DNA from: an uncultured Algibacter sp.
Lineage (GTDB): Bacteria > Bacteroidota > Bacteroidia > Flavobacteriales > Flavobacteriaceae
Reading direction: 5' to 3'
DNA: 64,000 bases
Assembly: GCF_947487575.1 (NCBI RefSeq)
Contig: NZ_CANKXG010000008.1
Location: 179,451-243,450 of the forward strand
Every line of letters begins with the position of its first letter. The stretch's first letter is position 1. Below the pieces are notes generated by a model. It saw nothing but the letters and a program-made list of their open reading frames with translations, searched no databases and was not told the DNA's origin. Positions 10,628 through 19,530 of the stretch are shown here, piece by piece. The position numbers and the translations under genes were made by a program.

Positions 10628-11683
10628 ATGGCAACAAAGTCTCTACATAAACGAGAAAGCGATTTAGCAAACAGCAACAGGCAGTTAGAAATTCTATCAA
10701 ACGGTATTTTTCAAAATGGAGAATTACCAACCTTTAAAAGTAAAATTGCCGAAACCAATCAATTTCCACTTAAAGCGAAAAAACTTGAAATACTACAAAT
10801 AAACGTAGGTTACATGTGTAATCAAGTTTGTGACCATTGTCATGTAGATGCTGGCCCAGACCGAAAAGAAATCATGACGCGCGACACTATGCAGCAATGT
10901 TTGGATGTTATAAAAAACACAGGCGCTCATACTTTAGATTTAACTGGAGGCGCACCAGAAATGAATCCAGATTTTCGTTGGTTTGTTGAAGAAGCAGCAA
11001 AAGCCGGAATTAAAGATTTTATAGTACGCTCTAACTTAACAATCATCAGAGCCAATAAAAAATATTACGATTTGCCAGAGTTTTTCAAAAAGCATAATGT
11101 TCATGTGGTTAGCTCTATGCCACATTGGACACGAGGAAAAACTGACAAACAACGTGGCGACGGTGTTTTTGATAAATCTATAAAAGCGCTTCAAGAATTA
11201 AACGCTGTAGGTTATGGTATACCAAATAGTCATTTAAGATTAGATTTGGTTTACAATCCTTCAGGGGCCTTTTTACCAGGAGATCAAATGTCCATGGAAA
11301 AAGATTTCAAAAAAGCTTTAATGGAAGACTTTAGTATTCAGTTTCATAATTTGTTTGCCATAACAAACTTGCCTATTTCTCGTTTTCTCGATTATTTAAT
11401 AGCTTCAGAAAACTATGAAGATTATATGCATGCACTTGTTGAAGCCTACAACCCAACAGCTGTTGAAAATGTCATGTGTACCAACACGCTTTCAGTAAGT
11501 TGGGACGGATATTTATACGATTGCGATTTCAACCAAATGCTTGAACTTCCTGTAAATAGCAAAGCAAAACACATTTCAGAATATAACGAAGATTTACTAG
11601 AAGGTAGAAACATTGTTATTTCACAACATTGCTACGGGTGTACTGCAGGAGCAGGGAGTAGTTGTCAAGGAACAGTAGCATAA
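10628..11683 (+). CDS. arsS: Arsenosugar biosynthesis radical SAM protein ArsS
   Basis: Radical SAM 'CNQVCDHCHVDAGPDRKE', C-terminal 'CYGCTAGAGSSCQGTVA' Cys-rich motif. Confidence 0.92.
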   Translation: MATKSLHKRESDLANSNRQLEILSNGIFQNGELPTFKSKIAETNQFPLKAKKLEILQINVGYMCNQVCDHCHVDAGPDRKEIMTRDTMQQCLDVIKNTGAHTLDLTGGAPEMNPDFRWFVEEAAKAGIKDFIVRSNLTIIRANKKYYDLPEFFKKHNVHVVSSMPHWTRGKTDKQRGDGVFDKSIKALQELNAVGYGIPNSHLRLDLVYNPSGAFLPGDQMSMEKDFKKALMEDFSIQFHNLFAITNLPISRFLDYLIASENYEDYMHALVEAYNPTAVENVMCTNTLSVSWDGYLYDCDFNQMLELPVNSKAKHISEYNEDLLEGRNIVISQHCYGCTAGAGSSCQGTVA

Positions 11684-11692
11684 AACAACCAC

Positions 11693-12187
11693 ATGAAAAA
11701 GGTATTACTCTTTATTTGTATTGGGGTTTCAATCTCCGGATTTGCTCAAAAAACGCTTTCAAAATTATTGAAGCAGCAAAACAAAGAGAGTATTCCTTAT
11801 ATTTCTGTCGAAGATTTAAAAACTGAGAAAGAGTCTATTATTCTATTAGATTCAAGAGAACAAAAAGAGTTTAATACAAGTCACTTACAAAATGCTATTT
11901 GTGTAGGTTACGATTCCTTTAACTTGGATATTGTAAAACCTAAACTACCAAATAAAAACTCAAAAATAGTAGTGTATTGCTCTTTAGGTATTCGTTCTGA
12001 AGATGTTGCAGAAAAACTTAAAAAAGCAGGCTATTCAAATGTCTACAATTTATATGGAGGCATTTTTGAATGGAAAAATAACGATTTAGAAGTCTTAAAT
12101 TTACAAGAACAACCAACAGATTCCATTCATACATTTAGTAAAGCATGGAGTAAATGGTTAAAAAAAGGCGTAAAAGTATATGAGTAA
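11693..12187 (+). CDS. Exported rhodanese-like domain protein
   Basis: Signal peptide; 'LLDSREQKEFNTSHLQNAI', active-site loop 'VYCSLGIRSEDVAEKLKKAGY'. Confidence 0.85.
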   Translation: MKKVLLFICIGVSISGFAQKTLSKLLKQQNKESIPYISVEDLKTEKESIILLDSREQKEFNTSHLQNAICVGYDSFNLDIVKPKLPNKNSKIVVYCSLGIRSEDVAEKLKKAGYSNVYNLYGGIFEWKNNDLEVLNLQEQPTDSIHTFSKAWSKWLKKGVKVYE

Positions 12188-12809
12188 AACATTAGTTATT
12201 GTTTTTGTAAAAAACATAAAACTTGGAAAAGTAAAAACCAGACTAGCCAAAACCATTGGCAATCAAGGCGCTTATAATGTTTATAGCGAACTCGTAAAAG
12301 TTACCGAACAAGCTACCGAAAATGTATCAGCAGATAAACGTATTTATTTTTCTGATGCTGTAGTTGACACGAAATGGAAAAACGATTATAAAGCAGTTCA
12401 ACAAGGTATAGGTTTAGGCGAACGCATGAAAAATGCTTTTCAAAAAGGTTTTAAGGATGGTTATAAGCGTATCGTTCTAATAGGCTCAGATTTGCCAGAT
12501 ATCACAGCAAATCATATCAATAAAGGTCTTGACGTTTTGAAAGAAAATGAAGTGGTTTTCGGACCTGCAGAAGATGGTGGCTATTACTTAATTGGACTTT
12601 CAAAAATGAATAAGTCCGTTTTTGAAAACAAGCCTTGGAGTCAAGCCCATTTATTAGAGGAAACACTTCAAGAATTGAATAAAAAACAAGTTACATTTAC
12701 TACTTTAGATACTTTAAATGATATTGATACTTATGAAGATTTAATAGCTTCAAAATTTTATCAATCTAACATACAATTACAAGAAAAAATCAAACAATTA
12801 CATGATTAA
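12180..12809 (+). CDS. TIGR04282-type arsenosugar biosynthesis glycosyltransferase (DUF2064, GT-A/nucleotidyltransferase-like fold)
   Basis: 'VFVKNIKLGKVKTRLAKTIG', 'LIGSDLPDITANHI', 'VFGPAEDGGYYLIGL'; cluster context. Confidence 0.85.
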   Translation: MSKTLVIVFVKNIKLGKVKTRLAKTIGNQGAYNVYSELVKVTEQATENVSADKRIYFSDAVVDTKWKNDYKAVQQGIGLGERMKNAFQKGFKDGYKRIVLIGSDLPDITANHINKGLDVLKENEVVFGPAEDGGYYLIGLSKMNKSVFENKPWSQAHLLEETLQELNKKQVTFTTLDTLNDIDTYEDLIASKFYQSNIQLQEKIKQLHD

Positions 12810-13614
12810 GTTTATAGAAGAAACAGTTGATTATTTAAAAGACAAAGGTTTTGATAGTCCTGAAATCGGCATCATTTTAGGCACAGGATTAGGTGAATTA
12901 ATCAACGATGTAGAAATAACAAAAGAAGTAAGTTATAACCATATTCCTAATTTCCCAACTGCTACGGTAGAGTTTCATAAAGGAAAACTTATTTATGGTA
13001 CTATGGCTGGCAAAAAAGTTATTATCATGCAAGGGCGTTTTCATCTTTATGAAGGCTACTCGCTACAGGATGTCACTTACCCAGTTCGCATCATGGAGAA
13101 ATTAGGCATACACACCCTGTTAGTTTCCAATGCTTCAGGCGCTATTAATCTCAACTTCAAAAAAGGAGAATTGATGTTAATTGAAGACCATATTAATCTT
13201 CAAGGTAGTTCACCATTAGCCTTTAAAGGTGTTGAACTTTTAGGCGAACGTTTTACCGATATGAGTGCACCTTATGATGCTGAAATCAATTCAAAATTCA
13301 AAAGCATAGCTAAAATCAATAACATCAAATTACATGAAGGCGTTTATGTTAGCGTTTTTGGTCCGCAATTGGAAACCAGAGCAGAATATCGTATGTTAAA
13401 AACTATAGGAGCCGATGCTGTAGGCATGAGTACTGTTCCAGAAATTATTGTTGCTAATCATTTAAAATTAAAAGCTGCAGCAGTATCTGTCTTAACTGAT
13501 GAATGCAACCCAGATAACTTAAAACCTGTCAATATAAGCGAAATTATAGCCATGGCTGGTAAAGCAGAACCAAATATGGTTACACTTTTCAAAGAATTAA
13601 TTAAAACACTTTAG
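12802..13614 (+). CDS. Purine-nucleoside phosphorylase (trimeric, PNP-I type)
   Basis: 'GIILGTGLGEL', 'QGRFHLYEGYSLQDVTYPVRIM', 'VSNASGAIN', 'GPQLETRAEYRMLKTIGADAVGMSTVPEIIVANH'. Confidence 0.92.
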   Translation: MIKFIEETVDYLKDKGFDSPEIGIILGTGLGELINDVEITKEVSYNHIPNFPTATVEFHKGKLIYGTMAGKKVIIMQGRFHLYEGYSLQDVTYPVRIMEKLGIHTLLVSNASGAINLNFKKGELMLIEDHINLQGSSPLAFKGVELLGERFTDMSAPYDAEINSKFKSIAKINNIKLHEGVYVSVFGPQLETRAEYRMLKTIGADAVGMSTVPEIIVANHLKLKAAAVSVLTDECNPDNLKPVNISEIIAMAGKAEPNMVTLFKELIKTL

Positions 13615-13627
13615 TTGTGTAATATCA

Positions 13628-13640
13628 GTTACATAGTAAC
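13628..13640. promoter_or_regulatory. Candidate operator palindrome GTTACATAGTAAC upstream of arsM
   Basis: 5-3-5 perfect dyad in the 75-bp pnp-arsM gap. Confidence 0.25.
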
Positions 13641-13689
13641 AACATAAAACAACTATTTTTATATAGAAAAATTTTACTAAAAATATACC

Positions 13690-14661
13690 ATGAGCACATA
13701 TTTAGAAACAACCCACGACGTATATAAAGAAGCAGCCTTAACTCCCGATGTTGGCTTATGTTGCACCACAAACCCTATTTGGGAATTACCGGGTTTAAAA
13801 ATCCCAAAAATCATGCAAGAGATGAACTACGGTTGTGGCTCTACAGTACATGCACGCGATTTAACAAACAACCCAAAAATGCTTTATGTTGGTGTTGGTG
13901 GTGGGATGGAGCTATTACAATTCGCTTATTTTAATCGTCAAAAAGGTGGTGTTGTTGGAATTGATGTGGTTGATGAAATGTTAGAAGCATCAAGAAAAAA
14001 TTTTAAAGAAGCAGAAGCACAAAATGATTGGTTTAAAAGTGAATTTGTAGACCTTAGAAAAGGAGATGCTATGAATTTACCTGTTGAAGATAATAGCATT
14101 GATGTTGCTGCTCAAAATTGCTTGTTTAACATTTTTAAAGCTGATGATTTAAAAAAAGCTATTGAAGAAATGCATCGTGTTTTAAAACCTCATGGGCGTT
14201 TAGTAATGAGCGATCCAACTTGCGAGCAACCTATGAACGATACATTACGTAACGATGAACGTTTACGTGCTTTATGTTTAAGTGGAAGCTTACCAATTGC
14301 TGAATATGTTAAAGCATTAACCGATGCTGGTTTTGGAACTATTGAGATTAGAGCTAGAAAACCATATAGAATTTTAGACCCAAAGAACTATCCAACAGAC
14401 GAGTTAATTTATATAGAATCTATTGAAGTTGCAGCAATTAAAGACCCAATGCCAGAAGACGGCCCTTGTATTTTTACAGGGAAAGCCGCTATATATTATG
14501 GAGATGAAGACTATTTTGATGACAAATTAGGACACGTTTTACTTAAAAACCAACCACTTGCTATTTGCGATAAAACAGCCGCGACTTTAAAAGCGCTAAA
14601 TAGAAATGATATTTACTTTAGTGAGTCCACTTATCACTATGATGGTGGTGGATGTTGTTAA
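13690..14661 (+). CDS. arsM: Arsenosugar biosynthesis arsenite methyltransferase ArsM
   Basis: SAM-MTase 'MLYVGVGGGMELLQFAYFNRQKGGVVGIDVVDEML', conserved Cys residues (GLCCTT, NYGCGST), C-terminal GGGCC. Confidence 0.9.
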   Translation: MSTYLETTHDVYKEAALTPDVGLCCTTNPIWELPGLKIPKIMQEMNYGCGSTVHARDLTNNPKMLYVGVGGGMELLQFAYFNRQKGGVVGIDVVDEMLEASRKNFKEAEAQNDWFKSEFVDLRKGDAMNLPVEDNSIDVAAQNCLFNIFKADDLKKAIEEMHRVLKPHGRLVMSDPTCEQPMNDTLRNDERLRALCLSGSLPIAEYVKALTDAGFGTIEIRARKPYRILDPKNYPTDELIYIESIEVAAIKDPMPEDGPCIFTGKAAIYYGDEDYFDDKLGHVLLKNQPLAICDKTAATLKALNRNDIYFSESTYHYDGGGCC

Positions 14662-14708
14662 GCAATATTATAATTCCTATAAAATTATAGGTCTTAGAAT
14701 TTAATAAT

Positions 14709-14736
14709 ATTATAGATTCCTATCTTCACAGGAATG
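14709..14736 (-). repeat. Repeat family II member (TGTCATTCCTGTGAAGATAGGAATCTA)
   Basis: ATTCCT...AGGAAT stem with the family edge GTCAT on the minus strand. Confidence 0.5.
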
Positions 14737-14740
14737 ACAG

Positions 14741-15640
14741 ATGGATAAGTATTTAGACATTATAAAAAGCTCCTATTCTGGATATTGGAATTATCTCAAA
14801 AATGAGATACTTTTCCAAAACCAGTGGAACAATTATTTTTATGGTTTAATTATTATTTCACTTTTGGTTTGGGTATTAGAAATTCTATTTCCTTGGCGGA
14901 AGAATCAATCTATTTTCAGGAAAGATTTTTGGCTGGACACCTTTTATATGTTCTTCAACTTCTTTTTATTAAATCTTATTATTCTGATAGCACTTTCAAA
15001 TACAGCAGCTTCATTTTTTAATGATATTTTAGGAAGTATCGGTTTATCCATTAAAAACTTTCAACTTTTTGATGTAGATAATTTACCAAAATGGCTAGGA
15101 TTGTTTGTTTTCTTTATCGTTTCAGATTTTGTGCAATGGAATACCCATCGCTTATTACATCGCGTACCTTTTTTATGGAATTTTCATAAAGTACACCATT
15201 CTGTTAAAGAAATGGGATTTGCCGCACATTTGCGTTACCATTGGATGGAACCTGTAGTATACAAATCGTTACTCTATATCCCTATAGCTATTATCGGGAA
15301 TTATGATGCTAAAGATGTGGCCATAGTTTACTTTTTCACTATAACCATTGGGCATTTAAACCATGCTAACTTAGGTTGGGATTACGGTTTTTTAAAATAT
15401 ATTTTCAATAACCCGAAGATGCACATTTGGCATCATGCCAAAGCGTTACCCAAACATGTTAGGTTTGGCGTTAATTACGGACTAACTTTAAGCATTTGGG
15501 ATTATATTTTTAAAACAAATTATATCCCGCATAACGGAAAAGATATTGAACTGGGTTTTTCTGGAGATGAAACCTTTCCTAAAGATTTTATAAAACAAGA
15601 ACTTTATCCCGCGTTTTCACAAAAGCCAAAACCCGATTGA
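14741..15640 (+). CDS. Sterol desaturase/fatty acid hydroxylase superfamily membrane protein
   Basis: His-box motifs 'HRLLHRVPFLWNFHKVHHS' and 'HIWHHAKALPKHVRFGVNYG'; multi-TM. Confidence 0.88.
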   Translation: MDKYLDIIKSSYSGYWNYLKNEILFQNQWNNYFYGLIIISLLVWVLEILFPWRKNQSIFRKDFWLDTFYMFFNFFLLNLIILIALSNTAASFFNDILGSIGLSIKNFQLFDVDNLPKWLGLFVFFIVSDFVQWNTHRLLHRVPFLWNFHKVHHSVKEMGFAAHLRYHWMEPVVYKSLLYIPIAIIGNYDAKDVAIVYFFTITIGHLNHANLGWDYGFLKYIFNNPKMHIWHHAKALPKHVRFGVNYGLTLSIWDYIFKTNYIPHNGKDIELGFSGDETFPKDFIKQELYPAFSQKPKPD

Positions 15641-15659
15641 TAATAAACTTAAGCTTCAA

Positions 15660-16517
15660 ATGAAATACCTACAATTATTTGCACTCTTCATTTTTATCTC
15701 ATCTTGTTGTAGCACAAAACGCATTACTGAATCATCTTCTGATAAACCAAAAACTGAAGTAATAGAAATCACAAAAGATTCTATTACTACTGAAATTGAA
15801 ACTACTACTGAAATAGAACCACCAAAACCACCAAAAATAGTTGAAGTTGATGTTGTTGATGATTATACGCCTGAAGCATTTAATCATTATTCATGGAACA
15901 TTCTATTGAAAAAATACGTTACAAACTCTGGTAACGTAAATTACAAAGGTTTTAAAAGCAATAGAAAAGAACTAACAAATTATATTACCAGCCTTAGCAA
16001 AAACATTCCTAACGATACTTGGAGTAATCAAGACAAATTAGCGTATTGGATAAATGCTTATAATGCTATGACTATAGATTTAATCCTTAGGCATTACCCT
16101 GTTAAAAGCATAAAAGACATTAAAAAACCTTGGAACCTACGTTATTGGAAATTAGGCGAAAAATGGTATAATTTAAATGAAATTGAACATAACATTTTAA
16201 GAAAAATGAATGAACCTAGGATTCATTTTGCTATAGTTTGCGCCTCTTTTTCTTGTCCAAAACTTTTGAATAAAGCTTTTAGGTCTGAAAATATAGATAA
16301 CCAATTAACTAAGGTTACTAGAGAATTTTTAAGTGATTCTAATCGAAATGAAATTTCTCAAAACAATATTAAACTATCAAAAATATTTCAATGGTTTGCT
16401 AAAGATTTCAAACAAGATGGAAGTTTAATTGATTTCTTAAACACATATTCTGAAATTACTATTTCCGCGAAAGCGAAAAAAAGTTTTAAAGACTATAACT
16501 GGAAGCTAAATGAATAA
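15660..16517 (+). CDS. DUF547 domain lipoprotein
   Basis: 'KLAYWINAYNAMTIDLILRHYPVKSIKDI', 'PRIHFAIVCASFSCPKL'; SCCS lipobox region. Confidence 0.88.
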   Translation: MKYLQLFALFIFISSCCSTKRITESSSDKPKTEVIEITKDSITTEIETTTEIEPPKPPKIVEVDVVDDYTPEAFNHYSWNILLKKYVTNSGNVNYKGFKSNRKELTNYITSLSKNIPNDTWSNQDKLAYWINAYNAMTIDLILRHYPVKSIKDIKKPWNLRYWKLGEKWYNLNEIEHNILRKMNEPRIHFAIVCASFSCPKLLNKAFRSENIDNQLTKVTREFLSDSNRNEISQNNIKLSKIFQWFAKDFKQDGSLIDFLNTYSEITISAKAKKSFKDYNWKLNE

Positions 16518-17295
16518 AATTTCAATCATAATTCCTGTTTTAAATGAAGATGCATACATAGGCAAACTGTTAGAGCATTTACTAGCCAATTCTTTATCTA
16601 AAAATATTTCAGAAATTATAGTTATAGATGGTGGAAGCACTGATAACACCAAAGACATTGTTGGAGATTTTTCAAATTTTACAAGTATTCCCAATAAAAA
16701 AGCCTTTAACTATATTGAAAATTCGACCTTTGGTGACAAACTGATTTCGACGGAAAAATTAAAAACCCAAATTCTGCTTTTAAATTCTGAAAAAGGACGC
16801 GCAGTACAAATGAATTTGGGTGCTAAATCTGCATCTGAAAACATTTTATATTTTTTGCATGCCGATTCGCTTCCTCCTAAAAACTTTGACCAATTAATTA
16901 TAGATGAAATTGAAAAAGGAAACGAAGCTGGTTGTTTCAGAATGCAGTTTGATAGTAACCATTGGTGGTTGCGTTTAGCAAGTCAGCTAACAAAATTTAG
17001 TTGGCGTGCTTGTAGAGGCGGAGACCAAAGTCAGTTTATTACTAAATCCTTATTTGATGACATTGGAGGCTTTAATGAAAACTATACTATTTACGAAGAC
17101 AATATTTTAATAAACGAACTGTATGCCAGAAAACAATTTGTTGTTATTAATGAGAAACTAAAATCTTCTGCACGAATGTATCGCAAACATGGTGTTTGGA
17201 AATTACAATATTTCTATTGGTCCATTTATATAAAAAAATGGCTTGGGGCAGATGCGGATGAACTTCACAATTATTACAAAAAATATATTGGCTAA
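16510..17295 (+). CDS. TIGR04283-type arsenosugar biosynthesis glycosyltransferase (GT2)
   Basis: 'ISIIIPVLNEDAYIGKLLEHL', 'VIDGGSTDNTKDIV', 'GRAVQMNLGAKSASENILYFLHADSLPP'. Confidence 0.9.
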   Translation: MNKISIIIPVLNEDAYIGKLLEHLLANSLSKNISEIIVIDGGSTDNTKDIVGDFSNFTSIPNKKAFNYIENSTFGDKLISTEKLKTQILLLNSEKGRAVQMNLGAKSASENILYFLHADSLPPKNFDQLIIDEIEKGNEAGCFRMQFDSNHWWLRLASQLTKFSWRACRGGDQSQFITKSLFDDIGGFNENYTIYEDNILINELYARKQFVVINEKLKSSARMYRKHGVWKLQYFYWSIYIKKWLGADADELHNYYKKYIG

Positions 17296-17298
17296 ATT

Positions 17299-18027
17299 CT
17301 ACTTATTTCTCCCCTTTTCATTTGGATATAAAGCTGGTAAGTTATCACTTTGGAATACTTTTTTTGTATTCACATCAACAATTGATAATTTCCCTGTAAA
17401 GGCTGCTCCTGTATCAATATTCCATACGTTAATGGCATTCATAGGCACATCACTATTAAAATTTATTGTTGGTGTATGCCCAATATAAATTTCTTTATAA
17501 TGTTTTAATCGATTTGGGTAAATTGCCGAATCTTTTTCAATACGTTTATCCATGGTTAAAGCCATTTCCCAAAGTGTTCTATCAAAATACAAAGTAGTTT
17601 CAAAAACCTCTTTACTCACACCATGCATAGATGTAAAACCAGCATGAAGAAATAGTCGATTTTCATTATCTAAATAGTACAATGGCATATTTTCAAAAAA
17701 CTCTAAATGCTGTTTTTTATCTTCTTTTGAAAAGCCTTGATAGCTTTCCATAGTTTCTTTCCCTCCGTGCATGTACCATGTTGGATTAACATCATCACTT
17801 CTTAACCATTCTTCGCACCAAACATCATGATTTCCTTTTATAAAAACGCATTTTATTTTTTGAGAAAGTTCGACTAAAAACTGAATAACCTGAGCAGACT
17901 CGCTCCACCCATCAATATAATCTCCTACAAAAATTAAGGTGTCATTATCCTTAATTTCTACCTTATTCAAAACTTGTATTAAAGCTTTTAATCCGCCGTG
18001 AATATCTCCAATTGCTAAAATGCGCAT
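17299..18027 (-). CDS. Serine/threonine-type metallophosphoesterase
   Basis: 'RILAIGDIHGGLKALIQVL', 'FVGDYIDGW', 'FIKGNHDVW', 'YIGHTPT'. Confidence 0.9.
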   Translation of the reverse strand: MRILAIGDIHGGLKALIQVLNKVEIKDNDTLIFVGDYIDGWSESAQVIQFLVELSQKIKCVFIKGNHDVWCEEWLRSDDVNPTWYMHGGKETMESYQGFSKEDKKQHLEFFENMPLYYLDNENRLFLHAGFTSMHGVSKEVFETTLYFDRTLWEMALTMDKRIEKDSAIYPNRLKHYKEIYIGHTPTINFNSDVPMNAINVWNIDTGAAFTGKLSIVDVNTKKVFQSDNLPALYPNEKGRNK

Positions 18028-18141
18028 ACCTAATTAATTTTTGACAAAACTAATAGATTACTTTAATAATGAAAATATTGAAGAAAATTTTATTGGTTTC
18101 TAGCCTGAAAAATCATTTTAACTAAATTGTTGGCGGTTAAG

Positions 18142-18250
18142 TGCGTTAGGGATTGAGGTATTTATTGAAGCTCTTTTTGTGTTGTTGCACCTATGCAACA
18201 CAAAAAAGCGACTGCCGAAAGCCCGACCCATTTTTAGGGTAACGCCCAAA
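18142..18250 (-). repeat. Repeat family I, copy C
   Basis: GCGTTAGGGATTG...GGTAACGCCCAAA with internal CTTTTTGTGTTG/CAACACAAAAAAG hairpin; 8 bp from the downstream minus-strand stop. Confidence 0.85.
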
Positions 18251-18258
18251 TTAAGATT

Positions 18259-19530
18259 TTAAAAGTATTGCCCAATTCCAAATACAAAACCATTAGTAGT
18301 TCCTTTTGTGATTCCATGGCCATAATCGATTCTAAAAATAGCGTTATATATTTTTTTATGAATAAAACGAAGTCCTAAACCAGGATGTACTTTTATATTA
18401 TCATTTTTACTAAAATCTCCCAAATCACCTCCTGGGTTTCGCCATGTACCAGCATCAACAAAAGCGTTTCCTTGTAAAACAAACCAGCCTTTTTCATAGA
18501 GTGTGTGTCTGTATTCGGTATTCCAAACAATTACCCCTGTACCCCTGTCAATGGTGTTACCCACTCCACGAACATTCAGGTTATTATCAACAGAAAAAGG
18601 CGCAAAAGGGGTGTCATCATTTGTGGATAGTCCTAAACGTAATCTATTAGCCCAATTTCCTTTTTCTCCCACACGTTTAAAAAGAAAAAAGTCATTCCAG
18701 CCAATAAAAAAATCGGGTAACATATCGTTTGTTGATGTAACATATTGAAAGTTAAACTGACTTTTAAATCCTGAAACGTATTGGTAGAAGTAATCTAATT
18801 TATTATACTCATAAACACCTTTTAAAAGCCATTTATGTACATTTAATTCTTGAGGAACATTAGAGCTAGTAGCACCAAACTTATATTGATAATCTTCAAC
18901 AAAATAGTTGATACCGAGTTCCATTCTATTCTTAAAATCAAATTCATATAAGCCCAAAACCTCAAATGACTTATTATTATATTTATAATCTGAAGGTTCT
19001 GGCTCATTCATCAAAAAAACGGGTTCTAGAGTTGTTAAATCTTGATGGTTTACTGCTAAGCCTAATTTATTAGAAAACAAATAAGGTGCTCTGAAATTTA
19101 TGGCATAACTGCTGTAAATATCCTTTTGATAAAAACCTCCAAACGTTATATTTCGTCCTAACAGATTAAACTCATAAAGCCCCAATCGATATGCAAACTC
19201 ATCATCATTAGTGGTATAAATATTTGCTGATGGAATAAGTGTAAAATTCTCTTCTATATTATAAAATACGTTATACTGATTGTCTTCTGATGGAAACACC
19301 TGATAATATGCATGTGATACCGAGGGCAAGCGTTTTAAACGTAAAATATCTTGTTCTATAATAGTAGAATCTAAAACAACACCTGGTTTTATTTTAGATA
19401 TGTTTTTTATAAATGACGCTTTTAACTTTTTATTGCCCTGAACTTTTAAATCGTGTACAACAGCATTTTGAGCAGAAAGATTGGGAAGAGTAAAACCTAA
19501 TAATATAAAAAAGAATACTAATTTTTTCAT
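18259..19530 (-). CDS. BamA/TamA-family outer membrane protein (POTRA-like plus barrel)
   Basis: Signal peptide MKKLVFFFILLGFTLPNLSAQ, POTRA-like 'VQGNKKLKASFIKNISKIKPG', C-terminal barrel ending in FGIGQYF; start moved to an internal Met before the signal peptide. Confidence 0.8.
   Translation of the reverse strand: MKKLVFFFILLGFTLPNLSAQNAVVHDLKVQGNKKLKASFIKNISKIKPGVVLDSTIIEQDILRLKRLPSVSHAYYQVFPSEDNQYNVFYNIEENFTLIPSANIYTTNDDEFAYRLGLYEFNLLGRNITFGGFYQKDIYSSYAINFRAPYLFSNKLGLAVNHQDLTTLEPVFLMNEPEPSDYKYNNKSFEVLGLYEFDFKNRMELGINYFVEDYQYKFGATSSNVPQELNVHKWLLKGVYEYNKLDYFYQYVSGFKSQFNFQYVTSTNDMLPDFFIGWNDFFLFKRVGEKGNWANRLRLGLSTNDDTPFAPFSVDNNLNVRGVGNTIDRGTGVIVWNTEYRHTLYEKGWFVLQGNAFVDAGTWRNPGGDLGDFSKNDNIKVHPGLGLRFIHKKIYNAIFRIDYGHGITKGTTNGFVFGIGQYF

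Noticed and set aside
10628-14661. Possible selenoprotein forms of ArsS/ArsM
   Set aside because: Conserved positions are Cys codons and no in-frame TGA or SECIS is needed; SelO likewise ends with Cys
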